Shown here one piece after another: positions 46,468 through 56,462 of a DNA stretch of 64,000 bases; within the stretch, counting starts at the first letter, position 1; each line of letters begins with the position of its first letter. The translations under genes and the position numbers were made by a program. A model generated the notes under the pieces. It did not search any database. It was not told the origin of the DNA and saw only the letters and a list, made by a program, of their open reading frames with translations. Source of the stretch: Flammeovirgaceae bacterium (lineage in GTDB: Bacteria; Bacteroidota; Bacteroidia; Cytophagales; Cyclobacteriaceae); NCBI GenBank assembly GCA_027487845.1, contig JAIYCV010000042.1:62001-126000 (forward strand). Direction: 5' to 3'.

Positions 46468-46770
46468 TCACATAATAACAATCTCAAAAACAGAAGAATC
46501 ACCAAATTCCTTTTTCAAAATGGCGATCAAATGAGATTTATGCAATGTTAATTCATGTTTTAGGGAAGGAGAATCCAACTCCACGAAAACAACCTTATTT
46601 CTTACGTACACTTTTTTAGTATGCTTGGCGATGGGTTTGCCCACCAATCGCTCCCAAGAGGCCACCACGTTTGCCTCGTCAAATTTAGCCTTGATGTGAA
46701 ATTGTGCCAGCATCTGCTGTATTGCCACGCCAATGTGCTGAACTTCGGAAGAGTTTTTCTTTTTTCCCAT
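46468..46770 (-). CDS. DUF721 (DciA-like) protein
   Basis: 100 aa. IGVAIQQMLAQFHIKAKFDEANVVASWERLVGKPIAKHTKKVYVRNKVVFVELDSPSLKHELTLHKSHLI matches DUF721, a family that includes the replicative-helicase loader DciA. It lies 5 nt downstream of recF in the same direction, which supports a link to DNA replication. Short for DciA, but usual for Bacteroidota members. Confidence 0.9.
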   Translation of the reverse strand: MGKKKNSSEVQHIGVAIQQMLAQFHIKAKFDEANVVASWERLVGKPIAKHTKKVYVRNKVVFVELDSPSLKHELTLHKSHLIAILKKEFGDSSVFEIVIM

Positions 46771-46775
46771 TTTTT

Positions 46776-47879
46776 TTAACCTCTGGTGATTAAAGCGTTT
46801 TCCACTGAGTAAAGATCGGCATTTACGCCCGCATCTTTCAAAATTGTTTTGCTTCTCTCCTGCCGGGCATCAGTGATAAATAACTGCCCAAACGTGCCTT
46901 GCGAAATTAGGAGCATTAGTTTGTAAATGCGTTCGTCATCGAGTTTATCGAAAATATCATCGAGTAGTAAAAGCGGCAGCGTTTTCTTTTGCTCGCGTAA
47001 AAGTTGAAATTCCGCCAATTTTAGGGCTATCAAAAATGACTTTTGTTGCCCCTGGGAGCCTGATCTTTTCAATTCTCCGCTATTGAGAAGAAAGACAAAG
47101 TCATCGCGGTGCGGGCCAACGCCTGTGCGTTGAGCCAAAAGATCGCGCTGCAAGTTTCGTTTTAATCCGTCTTGGAAATCGACTTTATCCAAATCTGATC
47201 GATAGAATATCTCAGCTAACTCTCCATTTTCATTGATTAGATAGTTGTAAAACTTAACGAAAACTGGAAAAAAAACCGTTAAAAAGGCTTTCCTTCTTGC
47301 GTGTATCAAGTTGCCGTTTTGCGAAAGCCTTTCGTCATAAGTGGCAATTAAATCTGCATCTACGGTTCCCTTCTTCGAAAAAAATTTTAACAGACTGTTT
47401 CTTTGCTTCAGCAAATTGGAATAGAGAATAAGGCTTTCTAAATACAACCGGTCAAGTTGCGCCAGCATGCTGTCAAAAAATTTTCTTCGTGGTTCGCTGC
47501 CACCCCAAATCAATTCGATGTCCCCCGGAGCGACCATTACCACGGGATATTTGCCGATGTGCTCTGACAGCTTTCCATATTCATTGCCGTTTTCTTTGAA
47601 CAATTTCTTACCCCCTTGATAGGAGCAAATCACTTCGTTGGTCAACGAATCTTTGTTGAATAGCCCTTTCACAAAAAATTGATCTTGCCCTTTTAGTGCG
47701 TTTTGCTGATCAGATGGGTTGATTGCGCTCTTAGTGAAGGCCAAATAATAAATCGCGTCAAGAAGATTGGTTTTGCCACTTCCATTTTTCCCTAAAAAAC
47801 AATGAATACCTTCTCCAAAATCAAGAGAAGCCTCTCGATAATTCTTAAAATTGAATAAAGTTAATTTTTGAAGAAACAC
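46776..47879 (-). CDS. recF: DNA replication and repair protein RecF
   Basis: 367 aa SMC-like ATPase that helps load RecA at gaps. The GTG start (47877-47879) gives MFLQKLTLFNFKNYREASLDF. Walker A is GKNGSGKT (30-37), the signature region GSQGQQKSFLIALKLAEF, and Walker B PLLLLDDIFDKLD. Followed by the DUF721 gene. The upstream spacer has two copies of TTAAAATTCAAGAT. Confidence 0.96.
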   Translation of the reverse strand: MFLQKLTLFNFKNYREASLDFGEGIHCFLGKNGSGKTNLLDAIYYLAFTKSAINPSDQQNALKGQDQFFVKGLFNKDSLTNEVICSYQGGKKLFKENGNEYGKLSEHIGKYPVVMVAPGDIELIWGGSEPRRKFFDSMLAQLDRLYLESLILYSNLLKQRNSLLKFFSKKGTVDADLIATYDERLSQNGNLIHARRKAFLTVFFPVFVKFYNYLINENGELAEIFYRSDLDKVDFQDGLKRNLQRDLLAQRTGVGPHRDDFVFLLNSGELKRSGSQGQQKSFLIALKLAEFQLLREQKKTLPLLLLDDIFDKLDDERIYKLMLLISQGTFGQLFITDARQERSKTILKDAGVNADLYSVENALITRG

Positions 47880-47914
47880 GAAGCGATTTAAAATTCAAGA
47901 TTTAAAATTCAAGA

Positions 47915-47946
47915 TTTGGCTATTGCTTGTTAGTGCCGTATTTTCG
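47915..47946 (+). promoter_or_regulatory. Probable pdhA promoter
   Basis: -33 TTTG (47915-47918), a 20 nt spacer, and -7 TATTTTCG (47939-47946), one base off TAnnTTTG. It lies 43 nt before the pdhA ATG. Confidence 0.5.
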
Positions 47947-47989
47947 CGACTCTTAATTTGAATCAAAATTAGCGTAAAATAATAACAGT

Positions 47990-49015
47990 ATGGCCACTAC
48001 TCAATCCAAGAATAAGGTGAATAAACAAACCGAATTCACAAAAGAAAATTACTTGCGTTGGTTTGAAATGATTTTTTTGATGCGCAGGTTTGAGGAGCGC
48101 GCTGGTCAATTGTACGGCCAGCAAAAGATCAAAGGCTTTTGTCATTTATATATAGGTCAAGAGGCATGTCTTGCCGGTGCCGTTTCTGCTTTAACGAAGG
48201 ACGACAAATGGATAACTGCGTACAGAGACCATGCCCACCCACTGGCGCTGGGCAGTGATCCAAAGGCAATCATGGCCGAATTGTTTGGCAAAGAAACGGG
48301 GATTTCGAAAGGTAAAGGAGGTTCCATGCACATGTTTGATAAAGAGCACGGTTTTTTTGGAGGGCACGGTATTGTTGGCGGCCAAATTCCCCTAGGAGCT
48401 GGCATCGCTTTCGCAGAAAAATATAACGGGAAAAAGAACCTTTGTATGTGCCACATGGGAGATGGAGCGGTGCGCCAAGGGGCATTCCACGAAACCTTAA
48501 ACATGGCTATGCTTTGGAAATTGCCAGTGATCTTTGTAATCGAAAATAATGGCTACGCAATGGGAACATCCGTCAAGCGTACTTCCAACGTCACAGAACT
48601 TTATAAATTAGGAGAAGCTTATGACATACCTTCCGAGCCGGTGGACGCCATGAGCGTGGAAGCCGTTCATGAGGCCGTGGCGAGGGCAGCAGAAAGAGCA
48701 AGAAATGGCGAAGGCCCTACCTTGTTAGAGTTTAGAACGTATCGATATAAAGGCCATTCGATGTCCGATCCGGCAAAGTACAGAAGCAAAGAGGAAGTAG
48801 AGGAATATAAGCACCGCGACCCCTTGGAGTCAGTAAGAACAAAAATCCTAGAATCTAGATTTGCAACTGAAGAGGAGCTTGCCGCGATAGAACACCGAAT
48901 CATGGATCAAGTGGAGGAAAGTGTGAAATTTGCTGAAGAGTCAAATTACCCTGACCCAAGTGAGGCGATGAAAGACGTTTATGCGCAAAGCGATTATCCT
49001 TATATAACTGACTAG
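47990..49015 (+). CDS. pdhA: Pyruvate dehydrogenase E1 component subunit alpha
   Basis: 341 aa. The thiamine diphosphate motif runs from G157-D-G159 (GDGAVRQGAFHETLNMA) to IENN at about 187. The phosphorylation-loop-like region TYRYKGHSMSDPAKYRSKEEV and the EEVEEYKHRDPLESV linker follow. It decarboxylates pyruvate in the PDH complex. The beta and E2 subunits are not adjacent; a small membrane protein gene and a TPR gene follow on the same strand. Confidence 0.95.
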   Translation: MATTQSKNKVNKQTEFTKENYLRWFEMIFLMRRFEERAGQLYGQQKIKGFCHLYIGQEACLAGAVSALTKDDKWITAYRDHAHPLALGSDPKAIMAELFGKETGISKGKGGSMHMFDKEHGFFGGHGIVGGQIPLGAGIAFAEKYNGKKNLCMCHMGDGAVRQGAFHETLNMAMLWKLPVIFVIENNGYAMGTSVKRTSNVTELYKLGEAYDIPSEPVDAMSVEAVHEAVARAAERARNGEGPTLLEFRTYRYKGHSMSDPAKYRSKEEVEEYKHRDPLESVRTKILESRFATEEELAAIEHRIMDQVEESVKFAEESNYPDPSEAMKDVYAQSDYPYITD

Positions 49016-49035
49016 TCAACTCACCTTGTAGAAAA

Positions 49036-49179
49036 ATGAGAAAATGGAGTTCTAGAGATTGGAAATTATTTCTTTTTGGAATGCTGACTGCATTTCTTTT
49101 TGTTATTATTTATGATTGGAAGGAATTTGTTCGCGGATTCAATGATGGATTTTCCAATGGCATTGAAAGTAGCAGGTAA
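49036..49179 (+). CDS. Small one-span membrane protein
   Basis: 47 aa, read directly: MRKWSSRDWKLFLFGMLTAFL then FVIIYDWKEFVRGFNDGFSNGIESR. One membrane helix lies at about 11-29, with a charged Trp-containing N-terminus and a C-terminal amphipathic stretch. The ATG lies 20 nt after pdhA, so they are probably co-transcribed. I recall similar tiny Bacteroidota proteins but no function. Confidence 0.65.
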   Translation: MRKWSSRDWKLFLFGMLTAFLFVIIYDWKEFVRGFNDGFSNGIESSR

Positions 49180-49213
49180 TTTGACATCAAACGAAGCTCC
49201 TAACATTATCCTT

Positions 49214-49244
49214 TTTGTTTAATAACCACTAATTCTTAGTTTTG
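49214..49244 (+). promoter_or_regulatory. Promoter of the envelope TPR gene
   Basis: -33 TTTG (49214-49217), a spacer of exactly 19 nt, and -7 TAGTTTTG (49237-49244), perfect consensus, 38 nt before the ATG at 49283. Confidence 0.8.
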
Positions 49245-49282
49245 CGTCCCGTTTAACTACGGGTATTAATTTTTATTGAATC

Positions 49283-49969
49283 ATGGCAAAAAAGGAGGAA
49301 TCAAAGGACTTAATGGAGAACCCAGAAGTCATTGCTGAAAGATTAGAAGGCGCTGAACATTGGATTGAGCAACATCCGAAAATTGTTTTCGGCATTTTGG
49401 GTGCAATCATTTTGGTTGTAGGTGGGTACTTCGGTTTCCGCTACTGGGTAGGGACGCAAGAAGCCCAAGCGCAAAAAGACATGTTTCAAGCTATTCGTTA
49501 TTTTGAAGGTGATAGTTTGAATTTGGCCGTAAATGGAGATGGTAATAACCTTGGTTTCCTTCAGATAATTGATGACTACAGATTTACGCAAGCGAGCAAA
49601 CTAGCCAATTTCTATGTGGGCGCTATCTATTTAAAGCAAGGAAAATTCAAGCCATCTATTCTTTATTTGGAAGACTTTAGTTCGACAGATTTATTAGTGC
49701 AAGCGCGCGCTTATAGTTTGATTGGCGATGCACATATGGAATTGAAGGAATATGATGACGCAGCCAAATTTTATATGAAAGCAGCTGATTACAAGGCAAA
49801 CAAGTTCTTCTCGCCTACTTATTTAATGAAAGCTGCCTTAGCGTATGAAAAGTTGAATCAAAATGACAAGGCGAAAGAAGCTTACCAACAAATCATCGAC
49901 CAGTATTGGAATTCGAGCGAATACCAAAACGCAAGAAAGTATAAGGCAAGATTAGAGAGTAATTCTTAA
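49283..49969 (+). CDS. Membrane-anchored TPR protein
   Basis: 228 aa. A cytoplasmic N-terminus is followed by one membrane segment (about 33-53, IVFGILGAIILVVGGYFGFRYWV) and then about four TPR-like helical pairs (FYVGAIYLKQGKFKPSILYLEDF; AYSLIGDAHMELKEYDDAAKFYMKAADY; AALAYEKLNQNDKAKEAYQQII). The layout resembles YfgM-type translocon-associated proteins, but identity is not certain. It has its own promoter. Confidence 0.85.
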   Translation: MAKKEESKDLMENPEVIAERLEGAEHWIEQHPKIVFGILGAIILVVGGYFGFRYWVGTQEAQAQKDMFQAIRYFEGDSLNLAVNGDGNNLGFLQIIDDYRFTQASKLANFYVGAIYLKQGKFKPSILYLEDFSSTDLLVQARAYSLIGDAHMELKEYDDAAKFYMKAADYKANKFFSPTYLMKAALAYEKLNQNDKAKEAYQQIIDQYWNSSEYQNARKYKARLESNS

Positions 49970-50054
49970 TTTAAGATTTTAGATTTAGGATGTTAGAATT
50001 GGGTGACTGCTCCGTCAAAATCTTAAATCTTCAATTAAAAATCTTAAATTAAAA

Positions 50055-50528
50055 ATGGCTGGCATACTTAAATCATCCACAGGAAAAAGTAAAATCAATC
50101 TTTCCAATAAGAAGTTTGCCATTATTGTGGCCGAATGGAATGAAGACATTACCGAAGCCCTTTACGAAGGTGCGTTCGATGGCTTAATTTCGCTGGGCGC
50201 TAAGAAAAGCAACATCATAAAAAAGAACGTACCGGGCAGTTATGAACTGCCCTTAGCCGCCAAATGGATGGCCGATAAAAAAGAAATCGCAGCAGTGATT
50301 TGCATTGGTTGCGTAATTCAAGGCGACACTCCCCATTTCGACTACATCTGCCAGGCAGTGGCGCAGGGTATTATGGACGTAAACCTAGCAACCAATAAGC
50401 CGGTTGCCTTTGGCGTTCTTACTGTCCTTAATAAAAAGCAAGCCTTAGAAAGGGCTGGCGGGAAGCTTGGTAACAAAGGCGAAGAGGCCGCTATCACCGT
50501 AGTAAAAATGCTAGAAATTAAACCCTAA
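50055..50528 (+). CDS. ribH: 6,7-dimethyl-8-ribityllumazine synthase
   Basis: 157 aa, penultimate enzyme of riboflavin synthesis. AEWNEDITEALYEGA, VPGSYELPLAAKWMA and the active-site histidine H94 in GDTPHFDYICQAVAQGIM are all present. The other rib genes are not nearby. The spacer upstream (49970-50054) is AT-rich with repeated AAATCTTAAAT words and has no clear promoter. Confidence 0.96.
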   Translation: MAGILKSSTGKSKINLSNKKFAIIVAEWNEDITEALYEGAFDGLISLGAKKSNIIKKNVPGSYELPLAAKWMADKKEIAAVICIGCVIQGDTPHFDYICQAVAQGIMDVNLATNKPVAFGVLTVLNKKQALERAGGKLGNKGEEAAITVVKMLEIKP

Positions 50529-50590
50529 TTTTTAAAAGTGTTGGCGTAATAATTGCGTTGGTTGAGCAACTGATACCCAAAAACATTTTT

Positions 50591-53047
50591 ATGCGAAAGT
50601 TTGGATGGATGACTCTTTGCTTCTGTTTAGGTCTAGGCACCCTTGCGGCTCAAACCATCGTTAAAGGAAAAGTAGTTAACGCCAAAAATAGTGAGTCGCT
50701 TCCATTTGTAAACATCACCTTAACAGGAACAACTTTCGGCACCACTGCAGATGTTCAGGGAAGATTTTCTATTTCCATTGATCGGTCCGTTAATGCAGTT
50801 GTCACTTACGTGGGATTTGAATCACAAACCATCAGCCTAACAGTTAACTCAAAAGAATTCTTATTGATCCGATTAAAAGAGCGGACGACTGAATTGAATG
50901 AAGTTGTTGTTCGCCCCGAAGATAATCCTGCGCTTAAAATCATTCGCAAGGTAATTGCGAACAAATCCATCAATGACCCCGAAAGTCTCACCTCCTACAC
51001 TTACAATTCCTATAATAAACTTGCTTTAACTTTTGAAAAAGGAACTGATTCAATTAAGTATCCACCGCTCGCTAAAAAGGAAAAATCCGAAAAGGAGTAT
51101 CATAAGATGGATTCGTTTGCCAATAAAAATGACATATTCGTTACCGAAAGTTACACCGAAAAGAAACATGTAAAGCCTAATTTGAATAAAGAAACCGTTC
51201 TTGGCAACAGAATGACAGGCGTTAAAGATCCTTTCTTCGCCTTTCTTGCCACCAATCTACAACCCTTCTCCTTTTACCAAGATTTTATACCTCTTTCAAA
51301 CAGAAACTATACAAACCCAATAAGCAAAGGCAGTATTTCCAAATATGATTACACCATAATTGATACACTTTACCACGCCAGTGACAGTGTGTTCATTATT
51401 AAATTTGAGCCCTTGCCTAACAGAGCGTTCGATGGCCTCAAAGGCCAACTATATATTTCGAGTGATGGGTTTGCCATTGGACATGTCATCGCTCAACCAA
51501 ATGATGATAAGGTGTTAATTGAAACACGCATCCAGCAAAAATATGAGAAGCATTATGGTCATTGGTTTCCTGTGCAGTTAAACGCTGAATTACGCTTTAA
51601 AGAATACCAAATTGGAAGGCAAAAACTTAAGTACGTAAGTAGAAGTTTTATTAGCAACATTTCGATAGGCAATGATATTCCCAAAAAAGAATTTGGGCTT
51701 TTGAATACCGCCTTTGATGTTAACGCAAATAAAAAAGATGAGCAGTTTTGGAAACAAAAACGCATGGATTCTTTAAGTGTAAAAGAAAAAAATACGTATC
51801 GGTTTTATGATAGCCTCGGCCCAAAATTAAAAGTCCTCAACGGAATGGTAAAAGCCATTGAAGGCTTTGCATTAGGAAAATTCAAAGCGGGTTCTTTCTA
51901 TTTACCCATTGAACATTTTATAAAAATCAACCAGTATGAAGGCACTCGTCTTGGTTTCGGCTTGGAAACGGGGGAACGAATATCAAAATTTTTCACGTTG
52001 GGTGGATATACTGGTTACGGCTTTAAGGACAAAGCATGGAAGTATGGCAGCTGGTTACAATTCAACTTAGCTCCTGCCAAAGATGCGTTTCTAACATTTT
52101 CGTACAAGCAGGATGTTAACGAACCGGGTAACGCTCAGTTTATCAAAAGCCCTACCGCACCGATAGGCAATGAATCGTACCGAATATGGAGTGCCTACCG
52201 AATGGATAGCATAACGCAATATAAGGTTGAGTTATCACTGCGCCCGCTGCGTTTCTCGCAAGTTTCGTTCTTTGCTCAGCAGCTTACAAGAAACCCGGCA
52301 TACACTTACAAATTTATTACTGATGCGGACATAACTGGTGAAAGGAAAAGTCATACGATTGGCGAAATCGGTATTCAGTGGCGATTTGCATTGAAAGAGA
52401 ACTACACCCAAATAGGCAATGGAAAGGTAGTAACCAGTTATACTTACCCGCAAATCAATTTGGCCGTTTCAAGAGCTGCACCCGAATTTCTGAATGGACA
52501 ATATGACTTCACGCGAGCAGAAGCAAAAATTGACTATCAAAAAAATATACTAGGGGTTGGCAAAACAACCTTGCAAATAAATGCAGGGAAAATTATCGGT
52601 GATGTACCCTACCCTTTTTTATTCAATGCCAAAGGCTCAAAGGCAGGAAATTCATTTTACGACAACTTCGTTATCCAAAATTATTTTCAAACTATGGGGT
52701 TGTATGAATTTGCCTCCGATGAGTTCGCCTATCTTTTCTTCAATCATAATTTTGGGCGCATTGCCGGAATGAAAAGCAAATTCTTGCGACCTGAATTAGT
52801 GGTTGCCCATAATATGGGTTTTGGATCGTTAAAAAATAAAGATAAACACCAAGGCATAAGCTTCAACACCATGGAAAAAGGCTTTTACGAAAGTGGATTG
52901 TTGCTAAACAACTTGATTCGATTTAAGTATGTAAAACTCTTATACTTCGGCATTGGGGCTGGTGCGTTCTATCGCTATGGAAATTATGCGCTGCCCAAAC
53001 CATCAGACAATCTCGCTTTCAAGATTAATCTTACCGCAGATTTTTAG
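50591..53047 (+). CDS. DUF5686 / carboxypeptidase-like regulatory domain outer membrane protein
   Basis: 818 aa from ATG 50591, which opens a signal peptide (MRKFGWMTLCFCLGLGTLAAQ); a TTG at 50558 would add 11 unlikely residues. A carboxypeptidase-D-regulatory-like domain (about 22-105, VKGKVVNAKNSESLPFVNI; AVVTYVGFESQTI) precedes a DUF5686 region and a C-terminal barrel-like part ending in F. Such proteins are common surface proteins of unknown function in Bacteroidota. Closed by the hairpin at 53057. Confidence 0.85.
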   Translation: MRKFGWMTLCFCLGLGTLAAQTIVKGKVVNAKNSESLPFVNITLTGTTFGTTADVQGRFSISIDRSVNAVVTYVGFESQTISLTVNSKEFLLIRLKERTTELNEVVVRPEDNPALKIIRKVIANKSINDPESLTSYTYNSYNKLALTFEKGTDSIKYPPLAKKEKSEKEYHKMDSFANKNDIFVTESYTEKKHVKPNLNKETVLGNRMTGVKDPFFAFLATNLQPFSFYQDFIPLSNRNYTNPISKGSISKYDYTIIDTLYHASDSVFIIKFEPLPNRAFDGLKGQLYISSDGFAIGHVIAQPNDDKVLIETRIQQKYEKHYGHWFPVQLNAELRFKEYQIGRQKLKYVSRSFISNISIGNDIPKKEFGLLNTAFDVNANKKDEQFWKQKRMDSLSVKEKNTYRFYDSLGPKLKVLNGMVKAIEGFALGKFKAGSFYLPIEHFIKINQYEGTRLGFGLETGERISKFFTLGGYTGYGFKDKAWKYGSWLQFNLAPAKDAFLTFSYKQDVNEPGNAQFIKSPTAPIGNESYRIWSAYRMDSITQYKVELSLRPLRFSQVSFFAQQLTRNPAYTYKFITDADITGERKSHTIGEIGIQWRFALKENYTQIGNGKVVTSYTYPQINLAVSRAAPEFLNGQYDFTRAEAKIDYQKNILGVGKTTLQINAGKIIGDVPYPFLFNAKGSKAGNSFYDNFVIQNYFQTMGLYEFASDEFAYLFFNHNFGRIAGMKSKFLRPELVVAHNMGFGSLKNKDKHQGISFNTMEKGFYESGLLLNNLIRFKYVKLLYFGIGAGAFYRYGNYALPKPSDNLAFKINLTADF

Positions 53048-53050
53048 ACA

Positions 53051-53084
53051 AAAAAAAGACCGACTTTTTCAAATCGGCCTTTTC
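53051..53084. terminator. Bidirectional terminator between DUF5686 gene and icd
   Basis: AGACCGA (about 53058-53064) pairs with TCGGCCT (about 53074-53080) with one non-Watson-Crick position. It is flanked by an A-run on the left and a short T-run on the right, so it can serve both convergent genes. Confidence 0.65.
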
Positions 53085-53103
53085 AAACAATTCGCAAATT
53101 GAA

Positions 53104-54330
53104 TTACATGTGTTTCACAACCTCTGCTCCAAACTCAGAGCATTTCAAAAGGGTTGCTCCTTCCATTTGGCGATGGAAATCATAGGTAACACGTTTTGCT
53201 GCAATGGCCGCTTCAAGTCCTTTGTAAACTAGTGTAGCCGCTTCGTGCCATTCTAAATGTTCTAATAACATTGCACCTGATAGAATCACCGAGCCCGGGT
53301 TTACTTTGTCTTGACCTGCGTACTTAGGCGCGGTACCATGAGTAGCTTCAAAAATAGCGTGGCCAGTTACATAGTTAATATTTGCACCCGGTGCGATACC
53401 AATTCCACCCACAATGGCGGCAAGGGCATCCGAAATATAATCGCCATTTAGGTTCAAGGTGGCAGCTACCGAATATTCATCTGGCCTTAACAAAATTTGT
53501 TGCAAAAAGGCATCAGCAATAGAATCCTTCACAATAATTTTTTTGCCTTTGTTATCAATTTCCATCCATGGCCCACCATCAATTTCTTTTGCGCCAAATT
53601 CATTCTTAGCCAACGCATAACCCCAATCGCGGAAGCCACCTTCTGTAAATTTCATAATGTTGCCTTTATGAACGAGTGTAACACTTGGCTTATCTAACCG
53701 AATAGCGTATTCAATGGCTGCCCGTACTAATCGTTCTGTACCTTCTTTCGACACAGGTTTGATACCAATGCCCGAAGTTTCGGGGAAACGAATTTTCTTG
53801 TACATCTTCGGGAACGTCTCCTTAAAATAAGTCAAGAATTTTTTGTTGTCCTCAGTGCCTTCTTGAAACTCAATACCCGCATAAATATCTTCCGTGTTTT
53901 CACGGAAAATAACCATGTCTGTTTTGTATGGCTCTTTTACTGGAGAGGGAACTCCTTTAAACCAACGCACCGGACGCACGCAGGCGTACAAGTCGAGTTC
54001 TTGCCGAAGTGCTACATTTAAGGAACGAATTCCACCACCAACAGGAGTTGTCAATGGGCCTTTTATACCCACCAAATATTCGCGGAATGCAGCCATGGTT
54101 TCATCGGGCATCCAGCTTCCCACCTTATTGAAAGCCTTTTCTCCCGCCAACACTTCCTTCCAATTGATTTTGCGGCTGCCTTTGTAGGCTTTCTCCACCG
54201 CTGCATCAAGCACCAATTGAGAGGCAGGCCAAATATCTACGCCTGTGCCATCGCCTTCTATAAAAGGAATAGTAGGGTTATTTGGCACATTTAATTTCCC
54301 GTTGATAATACTGATTTTTTGATCACTCAT
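53104..54330 (-). CDS. icd: NADP-dependent isocitrate dehydrogenase
   Basis: 408 aa, homodimeric E. coli-type enzyme of the TCA cycle, oxidising isocitrate to 2-oxoglutarate. The substrate/phosphorylation loop is [10 protein letters not shown] (S103), followed by [15 protein letters not shown] and the C-terminal nucleotide site [25 protein letters not shown]. It stands alone, convergent with the DUF5686 gene. Confidence 0.96.
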   Translation of the reverse strand: MSDQKISIINGKLNVPNNPTIPFIEGDGTGVDIWPASQLVLDAAVEKAYKGSRKINWKEVLAGEKAFNKVGSWMPDETMAAFREYLVGIKGPLTTPVGGGIRSLNVALRQELDLYACVRPVRWFKGVPSPVKEPYKTDMVIFRENTEDIYAGIEFQEGTEDNKKFLTYFKETFPKMYKKIRFPETSGIGIKPVSKEGTERLVRAAIEYAIRLDKPSVTLVHKGNIMKFTEGGFRDWGYALAKNEFGAKEIDGGPWMEIDNKGKKIIVKDSIADAFLQQILLRPDEYSVAATLNLNGDYISDALAAIVGGIGIAPGANINYVTGHAIFEATHGTAPKYAGQDKVNPGSVILSGAMLLEHLEWHEAATLVYKGLEAAIAAKRVTYDFHRQMEGATLLKCSEFGAEVVKHM

Positions 54331-54442
54331 TGTTATATGTTTTGAAATGTTACTTTTATAAAAGCGACCCGAATTTAGAAAATTTTGTTAGAAACGAATA
54401 ATCAATTTATTCGCTTGCCGTTAGATCATAAAACCAACAGAA

Positions 54443-55012
54443 ATGAAATCCATAATTTTTCTACTTATTATACTTTCCCTTTCGGGGAAAAGGCATCGGG
54501 TTGATGCTGTTGATTTGTTTTGCCTAACCAATGAGGAGAAGAATTTAGTTGATTTAATCAATGGCTACCGTAAATCTAAACGGCTAAAACCGATTGCTTT
54601 TTCAGCCAAACTTAGCAAAGTTGCTCAAGTCCATGTCCGCGATTTAACGGATAACTACAATGCTAACGATACCAAGTGCAACCCCCATAGTTGGTCAAAA
54701 AAGGGAAAATGGAGTTCTTGTTGCTACACGCCCGACCATAAACAGGCCAAGTGTATGTGGGACAAGCCAAAAGAAATTGCCGATTATTCCGGAAACGGTT
54801 ATGAGATTGCCTATTATAGTTCGGATGATGCTACTGCCGAAGAGGGACTGGAAGGATGGAAGAAAAGTTCAGGTCACAATCCGCTTTTAGTAAACTCTGG
54901 CATTTGGGCGAAAGTTGAATGGAAAGCGATGGGCGTTGGTATCTATAAAAATTATGGAGTAGTATGGTTTGGGGAAGTGGTTGATGAGTCGGAGATGAAG
55001 GTTTGTGAGTAG
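54443..55012 (+). CDS. Secreted CAP-domain (SCP/PR1-like) protein
   Basis: 189 aa with an N-terminal signal peptide (about 1-22). The CAP fold shows EEKNLVDLINGYRKSKRLKPI, LSKVAQVHVRDL (H64), NGYEIAYYSSDDATAEEGLEGWKKSSGHNPLLVNSGIWAKVEWKAMGVGIY and a final YGVVWFGE strand. It has extra cysteines (HSWSKKGKWSSCCYTPDHKQAKCMWDKP). The role of bacterial CAP proteins is largely unknown. Monocistronic. Confidence 0.85.
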   Translation: MKSIIFLLIILSLSGKRHRVDAVDLFCLTNEEKNLVDLINGYRKSKRLKPIAFSAKLSKVAQVHVRDLTDNYNANDTKCNPHSWSKKGKWSSCCYTPDHKQAKCMWDKPKEIADYSGNGYEIAYYSSDDATAEEGLEGWKKSSGHNPLLVNSGIWAKVEWKAMGVGIYKNYGVVWFGEVVDESEMKVCE

Positions 55013-55093
55013 GCGGAGTAAAAACCTTATCAATCAAGCCCGCTTGAATTTTGGGAGTATGGAAAAAGGATGCATTTTCAATTTCCTGATTCG

Positions 55094-55915
55094 CTAATAC
55101 TTCTCCTCCTGATTCGGAAATTCCTTTGCCTTCACATCAGAAACATAATGCTGAACGGCATCAGACACGATGGTGTTTAAATCGGCATAGCGTCTTAGAA
55201 AGCGTGGTTTAAATTCATGCGTTATTCCGAGCATATCTTGCATTACTAGTACTTGGCCATCTACATCTGGGCCGGCACCAATGCCTATCACAGGTATCGA
55301 AAGCATGCTTGAAACTTTTTTGGCCAGCTCGGCCGGAATTTTCTCCAACACAATCCCAAAGCAGCCACATTCTTGCAGCAACAAGGCATCTTCTACTAAT
55401 CGTTTCGCCTCTTCTTCTTCTTTTGCGCGCACTGAGTAGGTGCCAAACTTAAATATTGACTGAGGAGTTAACCCCAAATGCCCCATTACTGGAACGCCCG
55501 CACTTAATATTCGCTTTACAGAATCTTTTACTTCTTCGCCACCTTCTAACTTAACGGCATGTGCGCCAGATTCTTTCATGATGCGAATGGAAGAACGTAA
55601 GGCTTCACCGCTACTTCCCTGGTAATATCCAAATGGAATGTCAACAACTACTAACGCCCTGGTAACTGCCTTTACCACTGAACTTGCATGATAAATCATC
55701 TGATCGAGTGTAATAGGCAATGTGGTTTCATTTCCAGCCATTACGTTTGATGCAGAGTCACCTACTAAAATAACATCTATGCCCGCGCCATCTATAATTT
55801 TGGCCATGCTGTAGTCATACGCTGTAAGCATCGCTATTTTCTCGCCCCTGTTCTTCATCTCCTGAAGCTGATGGGTGGTGATCTTTTTTACATCCTGCTT
55901 TTTATGAAGAGACAT
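55094..55915 (-). CDS. panB: 3-methyl-2-oxobutanoate hydroxymethyltransferase
   Basis: 273 aa, first committed step of pantothenate and CoA synthesis. [57 protein letters not shown] and [21 protein letters not shown] are diagnostic. panC is not adjacent. It is followed on the left by the CAP gene in convergent orientation. Confidence 0.97.
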   Translation of the reverse strand: MSLHKKQDVKKITTHQLQEMKNRGEKIAMLTAYDYSMAKIIDGAGIDVILVGDSASNVMAGNETTLPITLDQMIYHASSVVKAVTRALVVVDIPFGYYQGSSGEALRSSIRIMKESGAHAVKLEGGEEVKDSVKRILSAGVPVMGHLGLTPQSIFKFGTYSVRAKEEEEAKRLVEDALLLQECGCFGIVLEKIPAELAKKVSSMLSIPVIGIGAGPDVDGQVLVMQDMLGITHEFKPRFLRRYADLNTIVSDAVQHYVSDVKAKEFPNQEEKY

Positions 55916-55952
55916 CTTAGCGATTTAAGATTTAGATGTGTGATTTCTGAGT

Positions 55953-56462
55953 TTATAGGAGATAGACGGAAGCCTTTTTGCCCAACGTTACTTGCACGTG
56001 ATCGGTGAGTGTGGTGGCCAAATCATACCCTGTGTACGTTGGCAACACTGGAAACAGAGAATGGCTTCTATTAACCAGCACCGCTACTTCCAATTTTTTA
56101 ATTTCTAGTTGAAGAAATGGCTTCAAACCATAAGCGAGTGTTCTGCCAGTATTTAGCACATCATCCACTAAAATGATTACCTTTTTTTTCAGTTCTTTTT
56201 CTGAGATGTCTATCGACACATCTCCCAGCTGAGTGGACTGTTTATCTAAAATCACTTTCACAACGGCAGTTTTTATCTCAGAAATCTGTTCAACTTCTTG
56301 TGCAAGAAGCTGAGCCAAGTTATAGCCTTGGCCATCAATACCTGCAAAAACAAGCGTCTTTTCCTTAAAATTGTTTTCGTATATCTCGAAAGCAATGCGC
56401 GTAATCTTCTGATTGATTTGCTTGCTATCGAGCACTAGACTTTTTTCTACTACTTCGCTCAT
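55953..56462 (-). CDS. PyrR-like phosphoribosyltransferase
   Basis: 169 aa type I phosphoribosyltransferase. The PRPP loop is VIILVDDVLNTGRTL (95-109) and the hood-region FAGIDGQGYNLAQLL (39-53) is visible. It resembles PyrR/UPRT-type proteins in size. Its start overlaps the stop of the Lrp/AsnC gene by 4 nt, so the two are translationally coupled. Substrate base unknown. Confidence 0.85.
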   Translation of the reverse strand: MSEVVEKSLVLDSKQINQKITRIAFEIYENNFKEKTLVFAGIDGQGYNLAQLLAQEVEQISEIKTAVVKVILDKQSTQLGDVSIDISEKELKKKVIILVDDVLNTGRTLAYGLKPFLQLEIKKLEVAVLVNRSHSLFPVLPTYTGYDLATTLTDHVQVTLGKKASVYLL

